Shown here one piece after another: positions 46,874-59,523 of a DNA stretch of 64,000 nucleotides. The translations under genes and the position numbers were made by a program. The notes under the pieces are model-generated. The model searched no databases and had not been told where the DNA came from. It saw only the letters and a program-made list of their open reading frames with translations. The DNA is from Selaginella moellendorffii (taxonomy: Eukaryota > Streptophyta > Lycopodiopsida > Selaginellales > Selaginellaceae). Numbering within the stretch: the stretch's first letter is position 1; every line of letters starts with the position of its first letter. The DNA is taken from NCBI RefSeq assembly GCF_000143415.4, contig NW_003314289.1, forward strand, positions 1,358,293-1,422,292. The letters run 5' to 3'.

Positions 46874-49814
46874 ATGGCCACGCTACAGGATCTGGGCGTG
46901 GCGGCGGCCATCAACATCATCTCGGCCTTTATCTTCCTCCTCGTCTTCGCGTTCCTCAAGCTCCAGCCGGCCAACGCCAGGGTTTACTATCCCAAATGGT
47001 ACCTCAAGGGAGTCCGCCAGGGCAGCTCCAGGGGCGACGAGCGAGGATCTTTGCTCCGGTTCGTGAACTTGAACTACAAATCTTATCTACATTTCTTGGA
47101 TTGGATGAGGGACGCGCTGCGAATGCCGGAAGGGGAGCTCATCGCTCACGCTGGGCTTGATTCCGTTGTCTACCTCAGGATATACCTTCTCGGGTAAAGT
47201 TTTCTTCTTTTTTTTTGTTTACAATGTGTGGCATTCTTTGGCTGTGTTCTCACGCAACTTTGTTCTCATTTATTCGTTTTGTGTGCCGTTCCTTTACAGG
47301 CTTAAGGTCTTCGTCCCTTTGATGTTACTCGGGTTTTTGGTGCTGGTCCCTGTGAACGTGACGGACTCAAACATCCAAACTGGCAAAATTTTCGGTACCG
47401 ACATCGATAAAATCTCACTCACCAACATCAGGGAGAAATCCCCAAGGTTTGACATTGTGAAATGTTTCTCTTTCCATGTGTGAGGTTTGAAACGTTCTTT
47501 TTTTGTTTTCTCAAGGCTGTGGGCGCACGTTGTTATGACATATGTATTTACGGCATGGACGTGTTTTATGCTCTTCACGGAGTATAAGACGGTGGCACGT
47601 ATGCGTTTCCAATTCCTTGCCGCCGAGGCCCGCCGCCCTGACCAATTCACTGTCAGTAATGTTCGCTGTTTTGAGATTCCAGGTCTGACTCTACCGTTGT
47701 TTGTAGGTACTTGTTCGGCAAGTGCCTTTGGATCCGGACGAACCCATTAGCACGCATATCGATCATTTCTTCCGCGTGAATCATCCTGACTACTATTTGT
47801 GCAATCAGGTGATCAAATGAAACTCTCCTGCCTTGGTTTTGAAATGCTGACTGTATTGAGTTTTTAAAGGTTATCTATAATGCAAACAAGCTAGCAAAGC
47901 TAGTCAAGAAGAGAGAGGGGCTGCAAAACTGGCTGGACTATTACCAGCTACAGTTCCAAAGAAAAAACACGGAGCGGCCTATGACCAAGGTATGGTCACT
48001 GTTTGATATTGAGTTCTGTTTAAAATAACTTGGTGTAATACAGACTGGCTTATGGGGTCTGTGGGGACAGAAAGTTGATGCAATCCAATACTATACCGAC
48101 GGTATAAATCAGATCTCGAAGGAGGTAGCTCTTTTACTTGTTATTTACGAATACTTTGAGGTGATTATTATTCTTTGCAGGCTACAGTAGAGCGTGAACG
48201 TGTTCTCAACGACGACAGTTCAAAGCTTCCTGTAGCTTTTGTATCTTTCAGGTCAAGATGGGGAGCGGCAGTCTGCGCACAGACACAGCAAACCAGGGAT
48301 CCCACAGTATGGCTGACGGAGTGGGCTCCTGAGCCTCGAGACGTATACTGGCGAAATCTTTCGGTTCCGTATCTACAGCTCACCATGAGAAAGCTGTTCA
48401 TAACCGGAGCGGTTTTCCTGCTCATCTTTTTCTACATTATTCCCGTGACATTTGTGCAGTCGTTGGCCAACCTGGAAGGTATTGAGAAGAAGCTAACGTT
48501 CCTGAGGCCAATCATTGAAGCGTAAGTTCTTGAATCTCATCCGTGGTTTTCGGGAAAAAGACGCTGATCCGTGATTTCCAGGAAGTTCATCAAGTCGTTC
48601 CTCCAAGGTTTCCTTCCCGGTCTGGCACTCAAGCTGTTTCTACACTTCCTTCCAAAGCTTTTGATGTTTATGTCCAAGATAGAAGGCCATCTGGCTTTGT
48701 CGCAACTCGAAGTATCAACATCAGCAAAGTACTACTACTTTATGGTCGTCAACGTCTTCTTTGCCAGTGTGATCGCTGGAGCAGCGTTTGAGCAACTTAA
48801 AACCTTCTTCCAGCAATCTCCAAGCCAGTAAGTCTCTACCAGCGGGTGGCTCGTGACTGACCAGAAGTTTGACAACAGGATTCCTGTGATATTAGCTGGG
48901 AGTATCCCACAAAAAGCAACATTCTTCATCACATATATCATGGTTGACGGCTGGGCCAGCATTGCAGCAGACATCATGCGTATAAAACCGCTGATCGTTT
49001 ATCACTTGAAGAACATGTTCCTGGTTAAAACTGACAAAGACCGAGAGAATGCAATGAGTCCAGGGAGTGCAGGCTTTGACACTGTCTTCCCTCAGCTAGA
49101 ACTCTATTTCTTACTTGGAACCGTCTATTCTATTATCACACCATTCATTCTCCCATTTATAATCGTGTACTTGGCATTCGCGTACGTGGTCTATCGACAT
49201 CAGGTACATTTTCTTTTACAGATAGTGGTACAAACGTTCTAACGCTTTCTCGCCTTTTTCTTTCTTTGTTCTTTATATTTGTAGGTGATCAACGTGTACG
49301 ACCCCGAGTACGAGAGTGCAGCAGCCTTCTGGCCGCATATCCACAACCGGATCATCGTCTCACTTCTCGTCGAGCAAATTACACTGTTTGGAGTTTTCGC
49401 CGGGAAGAGAGCCGCCGCCTCCACTCCTCTACTTATCGGTCTCCCGATCATGACGATAGTTTTCCACTACTACTGCAAGAATCGCTTCGAGCCGGCGTTC
49501 CGAAAGTATCCACTAGAAGTAAGTGAAAGTTGTTTTGCTCTTCCGCGTATCTAGCAAATCTCATTGTTTCTTTTCTTGCTTCGCAGGAGGCAATGTCGAA
49601 GGACATTGTCGACAGAGCTACACATCCAAACTGGAACATCAAGACATATCTCCAAAACTCATATATGCATCCGGTGTTTAAGGACAGTGAGGAGGAAATG
49701 GATGAGGAGGGATTTGACGCCGAGAGGTCAACGCTGGTTCCCACGAAGAAGAGCTCGCGCTCCAACACCCCAGCTCCCAGCGCCAATGGAGAAGAATCAC
49801 CGTTTCACGGTTAA
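46874..49814 (+). CDS. OSCA/CSC1-like calcium-permeable channel (hyperosmolality-gated)
   Basis: About eleven exons give about 760 residues, usual for the family. Blocks: MATLQDLGVAAAINIISAFI then LQPANARVYYPKWYLKG, WMRDALRMPEGELIAHAGLD, SVVYLRIYLLGLKVFVPLML, NIREKSPRLWAHVVMTYVFT, a cytosolic RRM-like part (VLVRQVPLDPDEPISTHIDH, FFRVNHPDYYLCNQVIYNAN, TGLWGLWGQKVDAIQYY), AFVSFRSRWGAAVCAQTQQT, WAPEPRDVYWRNLSVPYLQL, then a DUF221 pore region: FLIFFYIIPVTFVQSLANLE-like, GLALKLFLHFLPKLLMFMSK, GSIPQKATFFITYIMVDGWA, and SIITPFILPFIIVYLAFAYV. Similarity is closest to the OSCA1 clade, by memory. These are plasma-membrane mechanosensitive cation channels. The tail is acidic and Ser-rich (DSEEEMDEEGFDAERS). 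Confidence 0.92.
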
Positions 49815-51880
49815 ATGTATTTCATCCCTTTGATTAAGGTGTAATTGTAAACACTGTGGACAAGAAGTTTTCTCTCTGAAGGATTTGCATATTGTTGATT
49901 GTACCAAGTTAAAAGAGTTGATTGTCAATGAATTGTACAATGGAAGCAAGGTTTCAAGGTGGACAGTGGAGGGCTGCTGCAAGCTTGAGGGGCTTTAGCA
50001 TCTGTAACTCAAACTCATGTTTGCCTCTCATCCAGGAGCTCCATCTTTTACATTCTCTGTCTTTACCAAGGAAAGCTTTTGAGGTGTGGTAGGGGATTGA
50101 GAATGTGGAAGATAGCTTTTACTTATTCACTAAGAGGTAATCTTCTTTGCTTTGCATGTTTTGATTTAAATGTGGTTGTGAAAGGCAAATTTTTCTGTAT
50201 GTTTGGAGATAAATAATATTTTTATTTAGATTTTGCATTGTTTAAATCTCTTTTGTTTCTATTTCTTTCAATTCAATCTTTTGTAACAATCTTTTCCTTC
50301 TCTTACTCTAGAATAGCAATTGGTGCATTTGTTTAATGCTATATGATTGCAATTGAATAATCAAACTTAGTTAATGATGGTATTCATGACACGTGGTGTA
50401 ACTTCTTCTGTTTTTACTATTAATTCTTACATCCAATTAGATTTTGAGTTTTACAATGTTCTTTCTTTAAGTGTTACTTATTTAAAAATTATAAAAAATA
50501 AAATTTAGTGGAAATCCCTTTCTTCTTTCTTTATTTCAAAGCACAAAGCATATAAAAATGGCATACTACTAGCCACTAACTTCAAATATAATAACCTCAT
50601 AACAATGTGAAGAAAAATTCAAGAATTAATAGGATTTCTATCAATTTTTTTACTCATCATTTTCAATTATGATAACCTCATAATAGTGTGGAAAGAGTTT
50701 GAAAAAACAATGGGAACCTCATTGACTCCTTCACCAAAGGATTTATTCTAACTACTTTTCCTACCAAATCCTCACATATAGATTGAATTGTCTTTTTAGA
50801 CATTTTAAAGTGCACATTTAAATATACTAATAACTTATAAGTTTTTAAATTTAGACATACCCCAACTCAATAAGCCTAAGGATATTTAACCTCAAATATC
50901 CCAATACCCTTAATTGATTAAAAACGAATGTGCACTCTTATTCATGTGCCCTTTCCTTTATATTTAAAATTTTATTAATTAATTCTTAAAGTTATTCTCT
51001 TTAGTTTCTTATGTGATTATGATGATGCCTTTCACCAATTGTATTGTTTCTGTCAAAATCCATTTAAGTTAGTTATGCAATTTAATATTTGCTTTTGAAG
51101 CCTTTTTACTTTTTGTGGAGTTGAATATGTCAATATAGAGAGTTAATCTTTAGGACAAGCTTAAAAACTTATTAAATATGGAATAGTGTTAGATCATAAA
51201 TTGGGACATTGAAATAACATCATGGTGTTTATGACATTTTCTAGATTTTATATATATGTCATACTACCAAATTTAGACATTTACCATAAATAACACTTAG
51301 AACCAAAATGGGACTAACAAATCCCAAGAGCCGAGATTGATCAATTGGAGTAGGGGCATTGGTGTACACATCCAGCTATTGAAAACTTATAAGAAAAAAT
51401 TACTCATTAACACTTTCTTCATTTGCTACTTTAGTGACAAAAAGATATTCAATTGGTCCAAGGGTTTGCAAGAAACAAATGTGAAATGTAACTTTGTTTT
51501 CATTTGCTTTGGAATAAATTTTCATAAATTGAGTAATTACCTTTATTGACTAATATGAAGAAAATAACAAAGGATATCTTATTATAAAAATAAGCTTTGA
51601 AAGTGAATACATGATGAATTAATGCCAATTGAACCCTTTGATAATATTCCCAAAAAATGAATAGAAGGGTTACTAATTTATTTGCAAAAGGCCCCTTCAC
51701 TACTCCTATGATTCCTTATTTTCTAAAAGAATTTAAATATTAACACTTTCCACCATAATAGCACTAATAAGACGTTAACATTAAGGTTTTATCACAAATG
51801 TAATTTCAAGTATTGAAAAGTACTTGTAGGGCACTTTATATGAACACTCTTTCTTTATTGCCATAATGGCAAAAACTCGG
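49815..51880. other. Start of the right gene-poor block, with an R4 motif copy
   Basis: No gene is visible. 50845-51010 carries an R4 motif copy (AACCTCAAATATCCCAATAC, CTTTCCTTTATATTTAAA). The ORFs at 51337-51700 are AT-driven. Confidence 0.5.
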
Positions 51881-51901
51881 TACAATTGGTTCCTTTTATA
51901 G

Positions 51902-52027
51902 TTCCTAGTTGAGTTACTTGAGAAATTAGTAAGTATATGTGTGTTTAGATTGGATAAATATATACTTCCTAGTTGAGTTACTTCAGAAATTAATAAGTAC
52001 ATGTGTGCTTAGATTGGATAAATATAA
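51902..52027 (+). repeat. 64-bp direct tandem duplication
   Basis: Two units beginning TTCCTAGTTGAGTTACTT at 51902 and 51966, both ending TAGATTGGATAAATAT, with a few substitutions. A diverged single copy, in the same orientation, appears at about 55290-55400 together with the preceding ATTGCCATAATGGCA-like segment. Confidence 0.85.
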
Positions 52028-52082
52028 AGTAGGAACTCTTATGTGTTTTTAGTTGAGCACATTTAACCTGTTTAAAGTTTAG

Positions 52083-52335
52083 GGTATAGGGTTTAAGTTT
52101 AAAGTTTAGAGGGCTAAGCATTAACTAACCTAATGCTATTACTTTAATGCTCAAATAAATAGATTTTCCCATAATGGATTGTTGTAGAAGAGTGCAATTT
52201 GATTTAATCCACTATGTTGAACATGCAAAAGTGGTCATCACACACCAAGAACATTCTTTATGGTTTAAAGTTTAAAGGGCTAAACATTAACTAGCCTAAT
52301 GCTATTACTTTAATGCTCAAGTAAATAGATTTTAA
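52083..52335 (+). repeat. About 70-bp direct repeat, two copies 175 bp apart
   Basis: TAATGCTATTACTTTAATGC, preceded by GCATTAACTAACC or ACATTAACTAGCC and followed by AATAGATTTT, occurs at 52100-52165 and again at 52275-52335. Confidence 0.85.
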
Positions 52336-53899
52336 TACAAGTAGATGTGCACCCCTATTTGTCAACTCATCTACAACTTAATTTTTAGTGATATTATAGT
52401 GCCTTTTGACCTTATAAAAATGAATTGGAACAAGTAATATTCTAATAACCCAAAAAATCTTTTGGATGATGTTTGCATTTGGGTGGCTTTTGGGTCTTAG
52501 ACATAGATCTCCACTAGTGTCAAGAAATCATGATTGTCCATATATATAAATATTAGCTTGCATAAATCCCATTGCTATTCCATCTCTAAAAAAATTTCAA
52601 ATACTTATAACAAGAGCTTAAATGTGATAGTAAACTTTATTTCTAAATTATTGTTTGGTCTTTTCCCATAAGTAAGTTAGATAGAAACTCTTAAGATAAA
52701 TACTCTATAACTTCCAAAACTTTGCACTTCAATAATTCATTAATGAAAATTTACAATTTATGGTTATTCACTACCATTTGTGACATATGCACAATTTTAT
52801 TCACCTCAAAAATTTCACTTCCTTGCCTTTAGTGTTTTTTCTATTTTGGAAAATATATATAATTTAAAAACTAATGACATTTTATAAAAGCTACAAAAAA
52901 ATTTCTTTCTTTCTTTCTTTTTTAATTTAGAAATTCCAAGTGTCCAAGGACAAAGATGATGCATGAATTGAAACTACCAATGGCCCACATTACAACAATA
53001 GTTTTAGAAACCTATCAATACAACTTAAAAACTTCATCTTTTCATCTAAATTAAGCTTGCAATCACGAAAGTTGATCATGCCATCACTCATTACTTAGAA
53101 TTTGAAAAGCCAAAAAGAAAAAGCTTTGAGAACATCTTACTTAACCATTAGCACTTTTTAGTATTTAGCAACAAAATTCAACTGTAAAAAACAACCTCCT
53201 TAAAGTGCTATTGGATAAAGGATCCCAAAATTATGATTAAAACGATAAAAATTAAAAATTTAGTCTTGAAATAATTCTTTCTATTTAAGCCATAAGCACT
53301 ATAGTTGCTTTTTTTTTTGGAGTGGAAGCTATTATTAAGCACTTCCCCCCTAACACCCCTTAAATCAATGATCACTCCCACCCAAAGTTTCTAATTCTAG
53401 TCTTAACCCTAACATAGTTCAAAAGCATTTCTTATCTCATTTATCTGACCATTTTTTACTTTACTATAGTTTATACCAAGTTATTAGGCCAAGATATTTC
53501 CCCTTAAAGTTTCAAACTAAACAATGCACTCAAGGTTTGAGATTTATAAGTTTTGTTGTACCAAAGGATGTTAATAACTTGATAATTTAGTGTGTATGGT
53601 TATTTATGCTTGTAGGGAGCATAGTCAAACTTTAATTCAATCTATCACGGGGAGGGGATTGGGAGAGAGAGTTTGGAAATTTATGAAGAAGTGGCTAACA
53701 CCTTATTGCTCATATAATAAATAGTTAAAGTTAAGTAAAACCAAGTAAAAATTAACATAATAGGAGTGGATTATAGTCTAAAAGAGAGGTCCTAAGTCTT
53801 TTAGAAAGGGGTGAGAGCCAATAAGCCTTATCTATTCAAATGAGATACCAGTAAAGAAAAAATTTAGAGTTTACATTTTAATGTAAATTTATGATTCTA
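52336..53899. other. AT-rich gene-free DNA
   Basis: No gene, tRNA or element domain is visible. A TTTC tetranucleotide run (52900-52922) and a T-run (53309-53318) are the only low-complexity features noted. Confidence 0.45.
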
Positions 53900-54625
53900 G
53901 GAGGTTATCCATCCCAATATTATTCAAACCTAAAAATGTTTAACCCCAAATATTCTAAAACCCTTAAAAAATAGAAAAATGCTTATTCATAAATACTTTC
54001 CCTTTATATTTAAACTCTAATGGATTGTTTTGTATTCATTCTCTTTTATCAAATCTAAATTGAACTATTAAATGTTAATTTTAACATATAGTATGATTTC
54101 CCCAGTTAATAAATAGAATTGGATTTGAGACTTAATTTGACTAAACTAGACCACTAAATATTAATTTCAACATATGATTTGATTCCCTAGTTCATTAATA
54201 GAGTTGGATCTAGACCCCTTCACTAGAAAATGTAAACTCTTGAGGTCATCTATCCTAATACCCATCCCAAATATGTTATTAATTTTCTCAAAAAGTCATT
54301 TAGCTCAATATAATCGTCTAGATGTTGATGTCCGACAACATTAATGGTAATAATTAAAAGATTTTGGAAGAGGCCTAGTAACCCTGATCAACTACTCAAA
54401 TTCAAAGATGCTTAACCCCAAATATTTTAAAACCCTTAACCGATTGGAAGAAAGAATGCACTATTATTTATAAGTTATTTGAACCATAATGGATTATCTT
54501 TCAAGTTGTTCTGTTTAGTTAGTTATGGATTAACCTCAAATATTCCAAAATCAATAACTGATTAAAGAAGAGGGTGCATTCTTATATCCATCTATATTTG
54601 AACCCTCTCTTAAGTTATTTTTTGT
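53900..54625 (+). repeat. R4 motif family: three neighbouring copies
   Basis: Copies at about 53901-54050, 54385-54525 and 54528-54620 share, in order, a GAGGTTATC/CCAATA start, TTAACCCCAAATATTC, AAAACCCTTAA, AATGC or GTGCA with TTATT, and a CTTTATATTTGAACC-like phrase ending in TAATGGATT. Further copies lie at 1770-1925, 50845-51010 and 58290-58430, with a partial one at 56545-56600. All are in the same orientation. There is no coding domain. Confidence 0.75.
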
Positions 54626-55599
54626 TGTTTACACCAATTTGGCAAATTAACAATTTCTCTTTAAATAATCTAAATGATTAATAGTATAAGGAAGAGCATA
54701 CACATTTGGGATAGTTATAACATTTAATGGACAATAGTCAATATAAAATCAAATACTCCCATCCAACTTTGCTACAATATGAAGTTCACACATGCAAGGA
54801 CTTTAAGACTTTTGAATAACACATTTCTTTAACATCTCCTAGATATTTGCTTATAATAACTTGATCTTCTTTAGTGATAGATGAATCTTGATTGAATGAG
54901 CATCTCCAATTAGAATAGAATAATGTAGTGCAATCTTGGCACTAGATGATATTTCAAAGTCAAAGAGATTAATATACTCTTACTTAATCTAATCAATTGC
55001 TATAACATAAAGACTATTAAAGAGATCTAGAAAGGAATAAAAGAATTAGAAGGAAATATGGTAGGAAATAATAGGGAGACAAAAGTGATGGAAGTATAGA
55101 AAGAAGTAAAAAGATAAATTGAACAAAAATGAAAGGAATGGAATAAATAAGAGGTATAAAATGGATAAACCTTAAAGTCATACTTAACATGATTGCATTG
55201 ACTGTGGGTATTGAAAGTTACCTGTCAACTAGTGCTTTCAGATATTTTTTCCTTATTGCTACGATAGCAGAAGGTTGGTATTGTTAAACCCTTTTTCAGT
55301 CTCCACTTAAACTAATTGAGAAATTAGTCTTTGTATGTGTACTTAACTTAAAAAACATAAGGATGGAATTCCTAAGTGTTATTAATCAAGCATACTTGAC
55401 CTAGTTAGAGAAACTCATTTGTTGATTTGCACTTGCTAGTGTTAGAAACCCCTGCAATATTGAGTTTGGTCCCTCAATATTTGCAAGATGATAGCTTATT
55501 GTATCTGTTAAACACCCTCACTATCATATATTTTGTGCTAGTTCCATTCAATCTTAATTTTTATTTATGGAAAGTGTCTAGATTTGCTAATTTAACATA
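54626..55599. other. AT-rich gene-free DNA
   Basis: No gene supported. 55240-55400 is the diverged relative of 51840-52080. The 77-codon ORF 55427-55660 (plus) lies partly in repeat R1 and has no domain. Confidence 0.45.
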
Positions 55600-56340
55600 T
55601 CTACGAAATGTAGAGATTGTTTTGAACACAATTATGTTCATCCCATACCCAAATTCTTAATCTAGTGCCATTCCATATGTAATAAGTTTTGAGTTAATCC
55701 TAAAGACTAACTCTTGGTTTTTAGGGTGACTAAGGATGAAAGCTTAGAGTGTGCAGTCCTTAAGAGGGGTATAAAGGCCTGTGGGGGGTTCCAAATGTAT
55801 AGTAAAGATAGTAGGTAAGTTAGGCATGGTTAATCAATCTAAGACATAGACTAACTCCTGCTTGCATGCCTGTTTTTGTATTGTGTTTAGCTTGGGTCTT
55901 AACCCAAATTCCACACCATGCTAGCTGGTGGAATACCCATATCCTTACGTTAAATCACTAGTATATTGAAATAGTGCCAAACTTCGTTTAGCTCTGCTTT
56001 GCATGTTGATCTTGGCATTAGGATACTAGATGCTCTAGGACTATTCTAAGTCGCTCTATGCTCTTGTTTCTTCACTCCTTATGTTGTACGCTCAAGAGTC
56101 ACTCTATGCTTCAATACCTTCATTTCTTAGCTCCATATTTAGGAGTTTGGCTCTGTTCCTTTATTCAATGGCCCAAGGCTCTAAAACTTAGGTTTTACTC
56201 TATTGTCCTTGGACACGTGGCATATGGCATATAGTATGTGACACATGGCACATGGAGGGTTTAAGTTTTACTTCATAGTTATCTTATGATAAATCACTAT
56301 AGGATAAAGGGTGAAAACCATGTGCTCTATATTGTGCTAC
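55600..56340 (+). repeat. Dispersed repeat R1, right copy
   Basis: Direct copy of 1-600 with the same landmark order, including AATGTAGAGATTGT, GGGGGGTTCCAAATGTATAG and ATAAAGGGTGAAAACCATGT. It contains an extra CGCTCTATGCT/CACTCTATGCT direct duplication at about 56050-56115 that the left copy lacks. Confidence 0.75.
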
Positions 56341-56689
56341 AATCAATCTATACTAAATAAAAAGTCAAAAGCTTGACTAAGCAACACCCACAATAGTTAT
56401 AATTCAATCACAAAATCACCCACATATATAATTAGATCTATCTCATTCTACATACATATATGTATATAGTTGTTAAGTCTGGCTCTACTATATGATGCGA
56501 ATATAGACAACAAGTGTGGTAATAAATTAAGGTAAGCTTCTAAATTTAGACTTCTCAAGAGGTAATCTAGCCCAATACTACTCAAATATATATCTTAACA
56601 CTTTTTTCCAATTTATATATCCCAAAATCAAAATGAGAGTCTAACAAACATAACACATTTGGACCAAAAGCTTTAATTCAAAAAGTCAA

Positions 56690-58060
56690 GAATAGGAGTG
56701 AAACTCCTGAAGAAGTGTTCAAGAAATAAGTACAAAGAAATCAATGAATGAGTTTTTAGAAAAGGACACAAAAATGACCGATACATAGCAAGTGTCATAA
56801 CAAGCGGAAGTGTCAAGACTAAATCCAAGACCAAGTTTGAAATGGAATCCGAGATGAAGTCCAAAATCGTGTCCAGAATGTCAAATATGAAGTCTAAAAT
56901 TAAAACCAAAATTGAAATTGAGTTTGAGTCCGAGTCCGAATACTAATACAGGTCATGGGGTTATATAGACTCCACAAACATATGCTCTTAGTCCTTAGTG
57001 GTTATGAACTCCATGCATTATCTATGGTCCCTAGCCTCATCTCTCCCATGTGATTGCACCTACTGATGTGAGGGATTTGAGTCAATCATCCTAAGGATCG
57101 TATTAAGGGCTCATCCAAAGTATAGTAGGGAGTGTGGGGGTTGGACTCCAGTGAAACAAATTTGGTTAAAAAAGGCCAATGTGACCAAGAAAGGTTACAT
57201 TCATGTAATGGGTAATGATATAACCACTGAAGAGTCCAAAGCTAGAATGAATATAGATGGACAAGTGGGGTAACTTAGTAAAGTGTTCAAGAGTTAATTA
57301 TAACTCCCTTGAAATATCAAATAGTCAATACTTCCAATTTAAGTATGAATGGCACTACTTACTTGGATACCTTGTGTGGTTCATTAAAACCTCACTTTAG
57401 CCATATAACTGGGTCACCCTAGAGGCAAAGGGTGGGGGCAATACTTACAAGGCTTGCATTGGGCCATAATGTTTCGAAATGTTATTCCAAAATTCCAAAC
57501 TATGAAAAGGAAGAGGAATGATCCTTTTGTTTATTGACCAAAAATATAGTCACATGGTAAAGAAGTCTTAGAGGTTAGTGGGATTCAATGGATGGGCCTT
57601 TAAGCCCTAAACCAGTGGTGGTATTGCTGAGCATTACCATAGATGAAGAGGAATTTGGTGGGCATCAAATAAATGATATTGGGAAAGGGTATTCCCCATA
57701 TTTGGAGGCATCCTAAAGATGCTAAGAGGTGGTCATGGGATGACCACTCATGAATAGATGGCCTAATCTTTGAGAGACAGAACTATAATATAGGTGATCT
57801 TAGACTATTAATAAGACAAGTGTGAATGGATATGGCCTTAATAAAACAAGTTAGTATGCCAGTGGTACCCTTTAATAAGATTGGACATGTGGAACACTTT
57901 GACCAAGTGCAAAGGTAATATAGCTTTGAGGCTACCACTTGGGCTAGCAAATCCCCCAAGTTAAGATGAGGACTTATGGAAATTGTGAGTGAGACTCCTC
58001 TAAATTATCAAAAGTGTGGTTAAGTGATTAAAGTTGAATAGAAAATTTAATCACTTACAA
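56690..58060 (+). repeat. Dispersed repeat R2, inverted partner of 6.9-7.9 kb
   Basis: Colinear with the reverse complement of 6940-7930. Its first part includes a minus-strand ORF of 78 codons (56673-56909) made of ILD/LVLD repeats that come from AAGTCC/AAGACC low-complexity DNA, so it is not a gene. The copies differ by many indels, so the split is old. Confidence 0.7.
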
Positions 58061-58810
58061 AGGTGCACTCTGGTTTATAAACTTTATATTTGAAATTTTT
58101 CCCACCTAAGAGCATTACCCCCTCAAATCTAACTTAACAAAACAAACTAAACCACTAATAATATGGTATAATTCCCCTAACCAACCCCTTGAATCTAACT
58201 TAGTAGACCACTAAGAATGTGGTATAATTCTCTTAGCCAACCAAAAGAGTCGAACTTGAAATTTTTTTAATATTAAATATAAACTTTTAAATTTGAACTT
58301 CTTGAAATATCATTCAACACAAGACTATTCAATCTAACAAATTGAAAAATACTTGTGTCAATAAACCTTTTTCTTTTATATTTAAACCCTAATAGATCAT
58401 ATATCAAATTATTCTTTTTGGTTGCTTACACTTAGATATGTGGTATTGATCAAAGAATCAGCACACATTATACTTGTGGGGAAGTGTCCTCTACCTCAAG
58501 ATAAACAGTGGTGGCTTGAACATCATCCAAAGCCAACTCAAAATGCATAGTGGCATTGTGATAGATGTGCATCCACACCTCTCTTAGCTACAATAGGGTT
58601 TGAGCATCTGCAAAACCAAGCAATCCCATCAGTAGACCTTGCAAATGAAAACTCTCACCATTTATGTGTAGAAGAACGTCCTCCTCACTCATCCACCTCT
58701 TTTCAAGGGTGCTCCTGGTCATTTCTTCCCACAATGCTACTTGCTCATTCATTGTCAAGGTGTTTCTGGGAGGGTGAACGTAAAGAGCCTTATTAAGCGT
58801 TCTGGGATCA
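58061..58810. other. End of the gene-poor block, with an R4 motif copy
   Basis: 58290-58430 is an R4 copy (TCTTTTATATTTAAACCCTA). 58440-58810 has more balanced composition and no recognised gene. Confidence 0.4.
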
Positions 58811-59261
58811 TCAACTAACTTGAGCAGGTAAGTTGCCTAGGTCCTCCTCGAAGAGATACATGACACTGAATCCACCAAAGTAAAAGGAGACAAATGCATG
58901 ATTTAGAAACAACAAAACTAGTACTTTTCTGATCTCCATCCAAACCTTGTCTCTGGGTGGAGTGAAAGTCAGGAAACCGTCCACTTGTACAAAACTGGCA
59001 AGCATGAGCCCCATGATACAGTTTGCCATGAAGAACATGTTAAGAATTCCTGCTGCTTTGATGGCTCTTCAGATAGCTAACTTGTCCCTAGACATGGTCC
59101 TTGCAGATCCTATCCATGTCCACCCGAAACTCGGAGGGGTAGAACTTCTGGAGAAGACACCTCTGTTAAGTTGGGATTCACTTGAAAACCTTAATCGCCA
59201 CCTTGATGTTTCCAGCTTCTTTCACGGCACCAATGAGATCGTACTTCTTTCGAGAATATAA
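58811..59261 (-). pseudogene. Possible membrane-protein gene remnant
   Basis: The minus strand reads MFFMANCIMGLMLASFVQVD then VWMEIRKVLVLLFLNHAFVS and FYFGGFSVMYLF, two or three hydrophobic stretches. Upstream frames give WTWIGSARTMSRDKLAI then a stop and RAIKAAGILN in frame with the start, so an older, longer frame seems to be broken. A plus-strand ORF of 104 codons overlaps (58947-59261). No family was recognised. Confidence 0.25.
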
Positions 59262-59523
59262 TTAATTAAAATTTAATAATCAGATTAAAAATCGTTTTTC
59301 TTACACGTGTAAAACAATATCTGTTTTCATTGGTCAATAGTTAAATTGCGGATAGAGAAGGTTTAATTAGGGTTCTTGCGCCCGTAGAAGGGGATATTTC
59401 GCGAGCGCGGAAGTGCTTATGAGGTAGGATTTGGATTTCTGGCCGATCGTGTCTCTCGAATCCGCATTGAGCGTAGAATGTAGTCAGTGCAGGTGAAAAT
59501 CTCGGACAAATTTGATTGCCGCC
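59262..59523 (+). promoter_or_regulatory. Promoter and leader of the large PPR gene
   Basis: The transition from AT-rich repeat DNA to the gene island occurs here. No TATA box is evident, and the ATG chosen is 59524, the first in the long frame. Confidence 0.35.

Noticed and set aside
53280-53420. Possible telomere- or satellite-like run of CCCTAACACCCC words
   Set aside because: Only a few scattered CCCTAA-type words occur, with no tandem array.
56673-56909. 78-codon minus-strand ORF with ILD repeats
   Set aside because: It derives from AAGTCC-type low-complexity DNA inside repeat R2. No start or splice context.
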